A stretch of 61,352 bases of DNA from Ruminococcaceae bacterium UBA7212 (lineage in GTDB: Bacteria; Bacillota; Clostridia; Oscillospirales; Acutalibacteraceae), in NCBI GenBank assembly GCA_002490525.1, contig DKUE01000013.1, forward strand, positions 1-61,352, read 5' to 3'. The notes beneath the pieces were generated by a model. That model searched no databases. It saw only the letters and a program-made list of their open reading frames with translations, and was not told the DNA's origin. Made by a program: the position numbers and the translations under genes. Below, in pieces: positions 34,458 to 43,513 of this stretch (positions within the stretch are counted from its first letter, which is position 1; each line of letters opens with the position of its first letter).

Positions 34458-36491
34458 TTATGCTTCCTTCTCGGTGAGGTGTTGTAAGACGGCGGACGCC
34501 GTCAAATCCGCTTTTTTTTCCGCTTTTTTGCAGATATATGCGCCGTCCGCGTTCTTTTCCGAAAGTTCCAGTTCCGTAAGCACATCTAACGCAACGCAGA
34601 CGGTTGCGGCTTTGGCGGGCGGACAGCCGCTTCGCTGGCAAAATACGGCTGTATCATAGGGGAACGGCTGGTTGACTTGTAAAAATTGATAAACGCCGAG
34701 CAGAAACTCCCGCGAAGGCGTTAAAAAAGTACGTTCTTTTTCAGACAGTGCATCACCGAAGCGATATTTTTCATACAGGCGCAGGCTTTTTAAATAATTT
34801 TCTGTATCAAAGCCCGAAAAGCGCATTTCACGTATGCGCACAGACGGCTGGATTTCGCCGCGAAAGGTGTTTTTTTCAACCTGGACGGCGAGATCTACCG
34901 TATCGCCGATTCGGTAAGGAAATGCGGCGAGCGGCACGGAAAACAGCATAGCTGTGAGTGAGGCGCCGCCTTTTTGCAGAGTGAGCCGTAAGTGCTTACC
35001 TTCGCCGACAGGCTTCACGGCGCAAAGACACATGCCGTAGAGACCGAAGGTTGGCGCGGGATTTTCACAGCCGCACGGTTCTATGGCGGAAAGTACATCC
35101 AGTAAATTCAAATCGATATAGGCAGGGTTCAGCTTACAGTCCAATTGTACGCATGGAAACGGCATGTTTACGGATTTTGCATATGCGTCTAAAGCACGGC
35201 GCAGGTCGGGAATGTTCTTTTCGTGTACGCCCAAGCCCGCCGCACCCGGATGCCCGCCGAAGTAGGTGAGATGTTTCTGCACGGCGCACAGCGCATCGTA
35301 AATGGAAAACCCCGGGAGACTGCGGCACGAACCTGTTCCCTCGCTGCCGTCTAACGAAATGACGACGGCGGGCTTACCGTAGCGGGACACCAAACGCGCA
35401 GCGACAATGCCGTTGACGCCGGGATGCCAGCCTTCCCCCGCAACCACCAAAATCTGTGCATATTTTATTTCAGGGTTCCCTTCAATCTGCGCCACGGCTT
35501 CTGCGGTGATTTTGGCTTCAATCATCTGCCGCTGTTTGTTGAGTGCGTCCGTTTCGCCTGCAATCTGCAAAGCGGTATCCGCATCGTCACAAAGCAGTAA
35601 ATGCAGTGCGGTCATTGCCGAACCGACGCGTCCGGCGGCGTTAATGCGTGGGGCGAGTGTAAAGGCAACGCTGGAAGCGGTCATCGGGCGTTCGCTGAGC
35701 CCCGAAACGGTTTTCAGCGCGGAAAGCCCTGCACGTGCGTCAGTGCTGATTTTCCGAATGCCCTTTTTGACAAGGGCACGGTTTTCGCCTGTCAGCGGTA
35801 CAACGTCTGCAAGCGTGCCGACTGCGACCAAATCCGCGTATTGCTCAAAAACCGATTCACAGTCGCCCTCTAAAGCACAAATCAGTTTGAAAGCAACGCC
35901 TACGCCCGCACTTTCTTTGTATTCAGAGGGGCAGTCTGTGCGGTGTGGATTGATAACGGCAACCGCATCGGGCAGAATTTCACCCGGTGTATGGTGGTCG
36001 GTAATGACCATATCTATGCCGAGCGCCTTTCCGAGTGCGGCTTCTTCCACGGCGGCAATGCCGTTGTCCACTGTGACAATCAGCTTTACGCCGTCCTCAT
36101 GCAGGGCACGAATTGCGTTTGCCGAGAGACCGTAGCCCTCGCTTTGACGGTCGGGAATGCGGCAAACGACATTGCCGCCCTGCGATTCCAAATAAGAATA
36201 CAGCAACGCGGTGGCGGTGATGCCGTCTGCATCGTAATCACCGAATACCGCAATTTTTTCGAAGTTCTCCAAAGCATCGGCAATGCGTTCGACAGCTTTT
36301 TCCATGTCCGCCAATTCAAACGGGTCGGAAAATGCAAAATCGGCGGAAAGATATTCCTGTGCCTGCAGTTCGTCCGTAATGCCGCGCGCAGTTAAAAGTA
36401 AGGCGAGAAACGGGTCAATTTCGCAGTTTTCCGAGAGTGTTGCCGCTGTGTCGCGATTGTATTCGGCAATCTTCCATAGCTTTTGCGGCAC
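34458..36491 (-). CDS. recJ: Single-stranded-DNA-specific exonuclease RecJ
   Basis: The 677-residue protein has DHH-phosphoesterase motifs: VFGDYDADGITATALLYSYL (about 80-99), IVTVDNG and MVITDHHTPG, then the DHHA1 motif GGHPGAAGLG near 410. It degrades single-stranded DNA 5' to 3' in recombination and repair. The C-terminal extension beyond about residue 560 is typical of Firmicutes RecJ. It is the first gene of the minus-strand housekeeping block. Confidence 0.95.
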   Translation of the reverse strand: MPQKLWKIAEYNRDTAATLSENCEIDPFLALLLTARGITDELQAQEYLSADFAFSDPFELADMEKAVERIADALENFEKIAVFGDYDADGITATALLYSYLESQGGNVVCRIPDRQSEGYGLSANAIRALHEDGVKLIVTVDNGIAAVEEAALGKALGIDMVITDHHTPGEILPDAVAVINPHRTDCPSEYKESAGVGVAFKLICALEGDCESVFEQYADLVAVGTLADVVPLTGENRALVKKGIRKISTDARAGLSALKTVSGLSERPMTASSVAFTLAPRINAAGRVGSAMTALHLLLCDDADTALQIAGETDALNKQRQMIEAKITAEAVAQIEGNPEIKYAQILVVAGEGWHPGVNGIVAARLVSRYGKPAVVISLDGSEGTGSCRSLPGFSIYDALCAVQKHLTYFGGHPGAAGLGVHEKNIPDLRRALDAYAKSVNMPFPCVQLDCKLNPAYIDLNLLDVLSAIEPCGCENPAPTFGLYGMCLCAVKPVGEGKHLRLTLQKGGASLTAMLFSVPLAAFPYRIGDTVDLAVQVEKNTFRGEIQPSVRIREMRFSGFDTENYLKSLRLYEKYRFGDALSEKERTFLTPSREFLLGVYQFLQVNQPFPYDTAVFCQRSGCPPAKAATVCVALDVLTELELSEKNADGAYICKKAEKKADLTASAVLQHLTEKEA

Positions 36492-36603
36492 GTTTTTCGC
36501 CTTCTTTCCTCTATTTTATAAAACTTTAATATTTTACCATTTTTTTTATTCGGAATCAACTGAATTTCCCTGTATTTGTGCAATTTTTATAGTATCCGTT
36601 TTA

Positions 36604-36632
36604 TTGACATACGGAGAATAAAAGAGTAAAAT
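36604..36632 (+). promoter_or_regulatory. Sigma-A promoter of the CapD-type gene
   Basis: A perfect TTGACA (36604-36609), a 17-base spacer and TAAAAT (36627-36632) lie 31 bases before the GTG start. Confidence 0.7.
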
Positions 36633-36663
36633 TAAAACGAATATATTTTTGGGGAGAGATTGA

Positions 36664-38571
36664 GTGAAGAAACGAATTCGATTCAACCAAAAAACTTTCG
36701 GCTTGCTTTTAACGGATTTTTTAATTGTAAACGGACTGTATTTTATTATGGTGCTTTTGCACTGGAATTTTCATCCGGATACGGAGCTGCTCTTACGGCT
36801 TTGTCTGCGTATTCCCTACGTAACTTTGCTGTATATCGGGGTGAACAGCTTTTTCAAGCTTTATAAAACGCTTTGGAAATATGCAGGGCTTTATGACATT
36901 TTACGGTTCGGGGCATCAACGGTGGTGGCAACCGCCGGTGTGTGGATATGTGATTTTGTCGGCATGACCGTTTGCCGTCAAATGATGGCAAACGGTGCGG
37001 AGATGCCCCTGTACTTTAATGTACTGCCTTGGTCTGTATATGTGGATTCGGCGCTTTTGATTACAGCACTTTGCCTGCTTTTTCGGTTGCTTTCGCGCTC
37101 TATGCGTCTGTTCTCGGCGGAACAGCGCCGGCGCAGTGACAGTGAGACGGCTTCTACAGTGAAAAAGCGTATTTTGGTTGTCGGTGCGGGCATGGTAGGC
37201 AGTGCGCTGATTAACGAAATGCAGATGGTCAAATACCGTCTCGGAATGCCGGTTGCCATTTTGGACGATGATTTGCACAAAATCGGTCACTCCATTTTAG
37301 ATACGCCGATTGTCGGGAGCTGTGACGATGTAAAAATGGCGGTGGAAAAATACAGGATTGATGAAATTTATTTCTGTATCACCGAAATTGACGAAACCCG
37401 CAAGCGGGAGCTTTTGGAATTATACGTCAGCACAGGCTGCACGGTTCGGATGGCGGCGGACCATATCGTATTGGAAAAGGAACGGAAATCCGCGCTCAAA
37501 TCTGCACGTCAAGTGGACATTTTGGACCTTTTGTCGCGCCCGCCGGTGGAGCTGAACCGTGATGTCTGTAAATATGTTACGGACGAGGTTGTTTTGGTTA
37601 CGGGCGGCGGCGGTTCTATCGGGTCGGAGCTTTGCAGACAGATTGCAAAATACCAGCCGGAAAAAATTGTCATTTTTGATATTTATGAAAATAATGCCTA
37701 TGCTTTAAAACATGCATTAGACCGTGCTTACTACGGTACACCGCAGATTGAAATCCGTATCGGCTCCGTGCGCGAGGAAGCGCGGCTCCGTGAGGTCTTT
37801 GAAGAGTTTCATCCGTCCTGTGTGTTCCATGCGGCGGCGCATAAGCATGTGCCCTTAATGGAGGACAGCCCTTACGAGGCGATTAAAAATAATATTTTGG
37901 GTACATACAATACGGCAAAAATTGCCGACGAGTTCGGCGCTCGGAATTTCGTGCTGCTGTCCACGGATAAAGCAGTGAATCCGACCAATGTTATGGGCGC
38001 GTCCAAGCGTTGCTGTGAGTTGGTGATTCAGCATTTCTCAAAAATTTCCGACACGAAATTTGCCGCTGTCCGTTTCGGCAATGTGCTGGGCTCCAACGGC
38101 AGTGTTATCCCGCTGTTTAAAGAACAGCTTGAAAACGGCGGACCGTTAACGGTAACACATCCGGATATTACCCGTTATTTTATGACCATTCCCGAGGCGG
38201 CACAGTTGGTGGTGCAGGCGGGCGGTCTTGCCAAGGGCGGCGAGATTTTTGTGCTTGATATGGGGGAACCTGTGCGGATTGTCGACCTTGCCGAAAAGCT
38301 GATTAAACTTTCGGGCTATGAACCGTATGTGGATATTGATATTCAGTTTACGGGGCTTCGTCCCGGCGAAAAGCTGTATGAGGAGCTGATTTTGCCGTCG
38401 GAAAAAGAGGGAATGCACAAAACCGAAAACGACAAAATTTTTGTGACTGCACCGTATGATTTCAACGATGCATATTTAATGGAACATATTGCACAAATCG
38501 GCGATATGGAGCCGTTGCGGGCAAGAGCGTTCTTAAAAGAGCTTGTGCCGAATTACAAGGCGGATAAATAA
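36664..38571 (+). CDS. NDP-sugar 4,6-dehydratase/epimerase, CapD/PglF type
   Basis: The 635-residue protein has about four N-terminal membrane helices, a first Rossmann-like domain (ILVVGAGMVGSALINEM near 170) and a C-terminal extended SDR domain with VTGGGGSIGSELCRQI near 312. The catalytic stretch LLSTDKAVNPTNVMGASKR has Met in place of the usual Tyr of YxxxK, as in membrane-bound UDP-GlcNAc C4,6-dehydratases (PglF, FlaA1-like, CapD). It probably starts synthesis of a modified amino sugar for a surface glycan. The start is GTG at 36664 after GGGGAG. No glycosyltransferases are adjacent, so it may be a stand-alone gene. Confidence 0.88.
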   Translation: MKKRIRFNQKTFGLLLTDFLIVNGLYFIMVLLHWNFHPDTELLLRLCLRIPYVTLLYIGVNSFFKLYKTLWKYAGLYDILRFGASTVVATAGVWICDFVGMTVCRQMMANGAEMPLYFNVLPWSVYVDSALLITALCLLFRLLSRSMRLFSAEQRRRSDSETASTVKKRILVVGAGMVGSALINEMQMVKYRLGMPVAILDDDLHKIGHSILDTPIVGSCDDVKMAVEKYRIDEIYFCITEIDETRKRELLELYVSTGCTVRMAADHIVLEKERKSALKSARQVDILDLLSRPPVELNRDVCKYVTDEVVLVTGGGGSIGSELCRQIAKYQPEKIVIFDIYENNAYALKHALDRAYYGTPQIEIRIGSVREEARLREVFEEFHPSCVFHAAAHKHVPLMEDSPYEAIKNNILGTYNTAKIADEFGARNFVLLSTDKAVNPTNVMGASKRCCELVIQHFSKISDTKFAAVRFGNVLGSNGSVIPLFKEQLENGGPLTVTHPDITRYFMTIPEAAQLVVQAGGLAKGGEIFVLDMGEPVRIVDLAEKLIKLSGYEPYVDIDIQFTGLRPGEKLYEELILPSEKEGMHKTENDKIFVTAPYDFNDAYLMEHIAQIGDMEPLRARAFLKELVPNYKADK

Positions 38572-38603
38572 TTTAAGTTAATTCAAAACACGGAGATGTT
38601 TTT

Positions 38604-39671
38604 ATGGAAATTAAAATTGAAAAAACCAAAAATCCGAAAGCAAAGCCTTCCGATGAAAACGCATTGGGATTCGGTAAAATTTTTACGGACCATATGTTTA
38701 TGATGGAATATTCGGCAGATACAGGCTGGCATGATGCACGCATTGTACCGTTCGGCAATTTGTCGATTCACCCCGCTTCTACGGTGCTGCATTACGGGTC
38801 GGAGATTTTTGAGGGCTTAAAGGCATACCGCCGCCAAGACGGCAAGGTACAGCTTTTCCGCCCGATGGAAAATATCCGCCGTCTCAATAACTCGGCGGAG
38901 CGACTTTGCCTGCCGCAGATTCCCGAAGCGGATGCCATGGAGCTTTTGCAGAAATTTGTAAGCGCCGAGCAGGACTGGACACCGTCTGCTCCGGGCACTT
39001 CCCTGTATTTGCGCCCGTTTATGTTCGGTAATGATGAATCCTTGGGCGTACACGCTGTGCACAATGCGGTTTTTGCAATCATTGCTTCTCCGGTAGGCAG
39101 TTATTATAAAGAGGGCATTAACCCTGTAAAGATTATGATTGAGGACGAGGATGTCCGTGCGGTTCGCGGCGGTACGGGCTATGCGAAATGCGGCGGCAAC
39201 TACGCCGCAAGCAACCGTGCAGGACAGCGTGCCGAGGAAAAGGGCTATTCACAGGTGCTGTGGCTGGACGGTGTGGAGCGTAAATACATTGAGGAAGTCG
39301 GTGCGATGAATGTTATGTTCAAAATCAACGGCGAGATTGTCACGCCGAAGCTGACAGGCTCCATTCTGCCCGGTATCACCAGAAAGTCCTGCATTGAAGT
39401 TTTAAAGCGCGAAGGCTATACCGTCAGCGAGCGTCTTTTGAGTGTGGACGAGCTGGGTGAAGCACTGAAAAACGGTGCGTTGGAAGAGGCTTGGGGCTGC
39501 GGTACGGCGGCGGTTGTTTCCCCGATTGGCGAGCTTTGCTATAAGGATGAAAAATACATCATCAACAACGGCGAAATCGGTGCGGTTACACAGCATCTGT
39601 ATGATACCCTGACGGGCATTCAGTGGGGTACGCGTGCTGACGAATTCGGTTGGACAGTCGAAGTTAAGTAA
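38604..39671 (+). CDS. ilvE: Branched-chain amino acid aminotransferase
   Basis: The 355-residue class IV PLP enzyme transfers the amino group between glutamate and leucine, isoleucine or valine. Seen motifs are HYGSEIFEGLKAYR, FMFGNDESLGV, RGGTGYAKCGGNYAAS with the PLP lysine, and EEVGAMNVMF. It begins 32 bases after the CapD-type gene with a CGGAG site and ends before a clear terminator. No T-box leader was recognised upstream. Confidence 0.93.
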   Translation: MEIKIEKTKNPKAKPSDENALGFGKIFTDHMFMMEYSADTGWHDARIVPFGNLSIHPASTVLHYGSEIFEGLKAYRRQDGKVQLFRPMENIRRLNNSAERLCLPQIPEADAMELLQKFVSAEQDWTPSAPGTSLYLRPFMFGNDESLGVHAVHNAVFAIIASPVGSYYKEGINPVKIMIEDEDVRAVRGGTGYAKCGGNYAASNRAGQRAEEKGYSQVLWLDGVERKYIEEVGAMNVMFKINGEIVTPKLTGSILPGITRKSCIEVLKREGYTVSERLLSVDELGEALKNGALEEAWGCGTAAVVSPIGELCYKDEKYIINNGEIGAVTQHLYDTLTGIQWGTRADEFGWTVEVK

Positions 39672-39728
39672 GCATACATTCTATATTTTTAATAAACAAG
39701 ACAAAAGGACTTGTCTATTATTGTTAAA

Positions 39729-39754
39729 GGCGGATGTTTCATCCGCTTTTTTTT
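39729..39754 (+). terminator. Terminator of ilvE
   Basis: The short stem GCGGATG/CATCCGC with a 3-base loop is followed by eight T (39747-39754). Confidence 0.85.
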
Positions 39755-39764
39755 GTGCAATGTG

Positions 39765-39793
39765 TTGATTTGTTGAAAGAAATATGCTATAAT
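39765..39793 (+). promoter_or_regulatory. Sigma-A promoter of the serine hydrolase gene
   Basis: TTGATT (39765-39770), a 17-base spacer and TATAAT (39788-39793) with TGC just before the -10 lie 59 bases upstream of the ATG. Confidence 0.75.
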
Positions 39794-39852
39794 AATCAAA
39801 TATTCTAAGAGTATAATACACATCGGGCACGATGCAGAAGGGTGAGTTGGTT

Positions 39853-41448
39853 ATGGCAGTCAAAAAAACAGATTTGCCGCGTGCGGCGGCACCGGAAGAT
39901 GTGGGCGTTTACGCAGATGTAGTCGAGCAGCTTATCGAGTACATGCAACAGGAGGAACTGGAGTTTCACAGCTTGATGGTACTTCGCCACGGTAAGGTGG
40001 CGGTTGAATGGTATAATGAGCCGTTTGATGCACACACAAAACATACCATGTATTCCGTCAGCAAAAGCTTTACCTCAACGGCGGTGGGTTTTGCCGTCAG
40101 CGAAGGACTTTTGTCGTTGGATGATGTTGTAACGGACTTTTTCCCGGATTATCCGCCGAAAACGCCGAGTCCGTATTTTGAGAAGATGACTGTGCGCACC
40201 CTCATCACCATGACCTCAGGCAAGCAGACGGATATGATGGCGGATAAAGGAAAAATCGACTGGATTGCCGATTTTATCAATTCGCCCTGGGTGTTTGAAC
40301 CGGGTACGCAGTTTTTGTATGTAAATGAAAATATTTACATGCTCTGCGCGATTTTGCACCGTGTGACCAAAATGAGCGTAATTGAATATTTAACACCGCG
40401 TTTGTTTGAACCGCTCGGCATTGAAGTGCCGTTTTGGGAAACTGATGCAAACGGCATTGAGGCAGGCGGATGGGGGCTGTACATTACCACTGAGGACCTC
40501 GCGAAGGTCGCCGATTGCTATTTGCACGGCGGAAAATACCGTGGTAAACAGATTCTGCCTGCCGACTGGATTGCACAGGCAACCAGAAATCAGCTTGGAG
40601 ATATCAAACAGCCGAGCGATGATCCGGATGCCAACTGCGGTTACGGCTATTGCTTCTGGATGAACGCCGCAATACCGAATTCTTACAGAATGGACGGTAT
40701 GTTCTCGCAGTTTGCTATCAATCTGCCCGACTATGATGCCTCGATTATTACAACGGCGGCGATTCCCATAGAGTCACAGGCAAGAGAAGCACTTTGGCGG
40801 TTTTTCCCGAAGGCATTTATCAATGAGGGCGAAGAGAAAAGGCCCTCCCGTTTGGAAACCTCCCTGTTTGCGCGTCCAGCCGTTTCACCGCGTTCCCTGA
40901 CCGAAAAGAAAATCGAGGGCAGAACCATTAAGGTGCGCAAAAAGATTCTTTTGAATTTGATTGGATTCCCGGTCAGCATGCTGCCGCTGGCGGTGACCTT
41001 TATGATGTCGGACCGTGCGGGTAATATGGATAATATCCGTTTCCATTTCAAAGAACATGAATGTTCCATTACCTGGGATGAGGGTGATGAGAACAACACC
41101 GTTGCCTGCGGTATGGACGGACACTACCGTTACGGTACCATGACGTTGGGAAAAATCACCTTTAAGGTGTGTGCCAATGCGGAGTGGATGGATGATATCA
41201 ATCTCCGTCTTTACATACGTCCTGTGGAGACCATCGGCAGACGTGATTTGAATTTCCTGTTCAAACGCAATGACCGTGTTACGATTACACCTTCCTCTAC
41301 ACCGTCTGTTTACAAGATTGCAGAGTCTTTGATTGTCAGCATCGGCGAGGTTGTGAAAAATCCGTTTATTGCGAAAGCGGGTCAGTTCTTAATGCGTTTT
41401 GCTCCTGCCGCCGCAGAACCGAAGCATTACGGTAAGTTTGTCGATTGA
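39853..41448 (+). CDS. Beta-lactamase-family serine hydrolase
   Basis: The 531-residue protein has a penicillin-binding/esterase fold: MYSVSKSF (SxxK, about residue 65) with the nucleophilic serine, and YVNEN (YxN, about 155), in a family that includes esterases, lactonases and D-aminopeptidases. The region after about residue 330 is a separate beta-rich domain with no clear homologue. There is no signal peptide, so the enzyme is probably cytoplasmic and not a classic beta-lactamase. The start is ATG at 39853, with AAGGGTGAG 7 bases before. It converges on the SCP2/transketolase operon, with one terminator between them. Confidence 0.82.
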   Translation: MAVKKTDLPRAAAPEDVGVYADVVEQLIEYMQQEELEFHSLMVLRHGKVAVEWYNEPFDAHTKHTMYSVSKSFTSTAVGFAVSEGLLSLDDVVTDFFPDYPPKTPSPYFEKMTVRTLITMTSGKQTDMMADKGKIDWIADFINSPWVFEPGTQFLYVNENIYMLCAILHRVTKMSVIEYLTPRLFEPLGIEVPFWETDANGIEAGGWGLYITTEDLAKVADCYLHGGKYRGKQILPADWIAQATRNQLGDIKQPSDDPDANCGYGYCFWMNAAIPNSYRMDGMFSQFAINLPDYDASIITTAAIPIESQAREALWRFFPKAFINEGEEKRPSRLETSLFARPAVSPRSLTEKKIEGRTIKVRKKILLNLIGFPVSMLPLAVTFMMSDRAGNMDNIRFHFKEHECSITWDEGDENNTVACGMDGHYRYGTMTLGKITFKVCANAEWMDDINLRLYIRPVETIGRRDLNFLFKRNDRVTITPSSTPSVYKIAESLIVSIGEVVKNPFIAKAGQFLMRFAPAAAEPKHYGKFVD

Positions 41449-41463
41449 CTGTAATAAACATTA

Positions 41464-41497
41464 AAAAAGCGTGTGCAGAACTTTGCACACGCTTTTT
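41464..41497. terminator. Bidirectional terminator between the hydrolase gene and the SCP2-like gene
   Basis: A perfect 14-bp stem (AAAAAGCGTGTGCA and its complement) has A and T tracts on both sides and lies between two convergent genes. Confidence 0.9.
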
Positions 41498-41533
41498 CTC
41501 AAAGTATTCAGCATTGTGGTGTTTGCCGTCAGC

Positions 41534-42340
41534 TTATTTTGCCAATGCGGCAACTTCCAGCATATAGGTACCGATTTGACCGCCGAATTCGGGGGCACCG
41601 TCCATAATCAGCTTGCCTTTTTTAACAGCTTCCAGCATATCGTCTGTGCCCAAGAGAATGCCCAATGCACTGTTCAGACTGTCAAAACGCAGGGTAAAGA
41701 ACGGCATTGCGCGTTTATATTCACCGCGGCCTGCGCGGGATTTGCCCGCCTTGATTCGCAGATATGCCGAAATTTGCGGATAACCGTCGACTGCCCATGC
41801 ATAAACGCGGTCAGGACTTTTACTCGTCCAGTCGTGAATATCCTCATGTCCCATTTTGTTCAACTGGCTGATACCGCTTGAAAGAAGATAGAAGAAGCAC
41901 TTAACCATCAACTCTTTCGTCTCGTCATCCTTCGGCGCTTCGGTTGCGCCCAAAAGAGATGACATTTTTAAAAGCGTCATCAGGAACGCCTTAAATGCAC
42001 TGAAATTTTTTAATATACCGCGCATTTTCGGCAGTGTGGCGGGACTCATTTTGCCCTTGAAAAAGGCGTTCATGGCTTCCACACTCTTAAACTCCAACTC
42101 CACATGCGGGTTCGGGTCCACACGGTTCAGGTGCACCAACCATTCGTCACCGTTGACGACATAATGCATACCGACCTTGCCGCCTTCGGCATCGGGGTCC
42201 AGCGCCGTGACCTGAATAATCGCATGCACATGTGCAAACTGTTTTTTTAAAGACGGCACATCTGTCGCGATTACCTTCACCAACGGCAAAGCGGCGTTGA
42301 AGAAAATTTTATTGGAATACAATTCTTCTTTTGTGTGCAA
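41534..42340 (-). CDS. Double SCP2-like (sterol-carrier fold) protein B
   Basis: The 268-residue cytoplasmic protein appears to hold two SCP2-like domains, about residues 35-105 (VHAIIQVTALDPDAEGG, then MHYVVNGDEWLVHL and VELEFKSVEAMNAFFKG) and about 175-268 (LRFDSLNSALGILLGTDD and then LIMDGAPEFGG). SCP2 folds bind lipids or acyl chains in a hydrophobic tunnel. The second copy lacks some usual residues, so the call is by pattern and by similarity of plan to the protein at 45729-46490. The start is TTG at 42340 because AAAGGAG lies 10 bases upstream; a GTG three codons earlier is too close to it. It may have its own promoter. Confidence 0.6.
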   Translation of the reverse strand: MHTKEELYSNKIFFNAALPLVKVIATDVPSLKKQFAHVHAIIQVTALDPDAEGGKVGMHYVVNGDEWLVHLNRVDPNPHVELEFKSVEAMNAFFKGKMSPATLPKMRGILKNFSAFKAFLMTLLKMSSLLGATEAPKDDETKELMVKCFFYLLSSGISQLNKMGHEDIHDWTSKSPDRVYAWAVDGYPQISAYLRIKAGKSRAGRGEYKRAMPFFTLRFDSLNSALGILLGTDDMLEAVKKGKLIMDGAPEFGGQIGTYMLEVAALAK

Positions 42341-42366
42341 AATTTTCACACTCCTTTAAAAGGAAT

Positions 42367-42395
42367 TTTATAGAAACGGATCAAGTTAGAGACAA
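42367..42395 (-). promoter_or_regulatory. Possible internal promoter of the downstream SCP2-like gene
   Basis: On the minus strand TTGTCT (42390-42395), a 17-base spacer and TATAAA (42367-42372) lie 27 bases before the SCP2-like B start. The 160-base gap to the transketolase gene also holds a small GTGTAC/GTACAC hairpin near 42455. Confidence 0.5.
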
Positions 42396-42502
42396 ATCCT
42401 TGATTGAAGTGCGTGCAGTGTGCACTTTCTTTTGCCGCGAAAGTGTACAAGGGTACACGAGCGGGCGGAAAAGTGTGCGGGGTGCGTGCGTCAACAAAGA
42501 TT

Positions 42503-43513
42503 TTAGACTTCATCGTCCCAGTTGTCGTCTAACTCAAAATCTTTATGCATAACCTCACGCACGGCTTCAATAATGCCGTTGGCGTCAATGCCGACGATTG
42601 ACATTATATCCTCGTGCAGGCCGATGGGCGCGAATTTGTCGGGATGGCCAAGCTTTTTAAATGCACAGCCCTTGCCCGATTCCACAACGACCTCTGCTAC
42701 CGCAGAGCCAAGGCCGCCGAGTGTGCTGTGGTCCTCCACCGTGATGATGCGGCGGGTATCCTGTACAGCCTTGAGAATTGCCTCTTTGTCAATCGGTTTA
42801 ATGGTATGCATATTGAGCACACGTACCTTTAAGCCGTCGGCGCTCTCTAAGAATTTTGCCGCCTCACGTGCCTGAAATACACACGAACCGCATGCGATAA
42901 CGGTAATATCCGTACCCGGATGAACCTCTACCGCCTTGCCGACCTCGAAGCCGTAATCTTCATTATCATACAGGACGCGGTCAAAACCGCGGTTGATGCG
43001 GATATAGTAAGGACCGAAGTTTTCATACGCCGCGCGAACTGCATTTGCGGTCTCGTACCCGTCCGCCGGACAGATGACTGTCAGATTCGGCATGGAGCGC
43101 GCCACCGCCAAGTCCACAATTGCGTGGTGGGTGGAGCCTGCCTGCCCGAAAGAGGTGCCTGAATGGGTCGCAATAATTTTTGCGTTGACATTTTGATAGC
43201 AAATATCGGTGTGCAGCTGGTCAGCCGCGCGCAAAGAGGCGAATACCGAGAAGGTAGACGCGAACGGCACAAGTCCCGCTTTCGCCATACCTGCCGCGAC
43301 GCCGAGCATATTTTGTTCCGCAATGCCGACGTTGAATACGCGGTCGGGGCAGGCGTTGGTGAAGTCCTGCAATTTGGTCGAGGTGGCAAGGTCAGCGGTG
43401 ACCGCTACAATCTCTTTATGTTCCTTCGCAAGGTCTGCAAGGGTCTTGCCGTAGATTTCCGATGTGGAAAGCTCGGGGGTTTCAATTACGTTATAAACAA
43501 ATCCGCCAGCCAT
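42503..43513 (-). CDS. Transketolase C-terminal half (pyrimidine-binding and C domains)
   Basis: The 336-residue protein equals the second half of transketolase. FNVGIAEQNMLGVAAGMA near residue 60 contains the glutamate that activates thiamine diphosphate (E in AEQ). LNMHTIKPIDKEAIL and ITVEDHSTLGGLGSAVAE mark the C-terminal domain. With the gene upstream it forms a two-subunit transketolase as in many anaerobes. The ATG overlaps the stop of the N-terminal half (TAATG), giving coupled, equimolar synthesis. Confidence 0.92.
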   Translation of the reverse strand: MAGGFVYNVIETPELSTSEIYGKTLADLAKEHKEIVAVTADLATSTKLQDFTNACPDRVFNVGIAEQNMLGVAAGMAKAGLVPFASTFSVFASLRAADQLHTDICYQNVNAKIIATHSGTSFGQAGSTHHAIVDLAVARSMPNLTVICPADGYETANAVRAAYENFGPYYIRINRGFDRVLYDNEDYGFEVGKAVEVHPGTDITVIACGSCVFQAREAAKFLESADGLKVRVLNMHTIKPIDKEAILKAVQDTRRIITVEDHSTLGGLGSAVAEVVVESGKGCAFKKLGHPDKFAPIGLHEDIMSIVGIDANGIIEAVREVMHKDFELDDNWDDEV

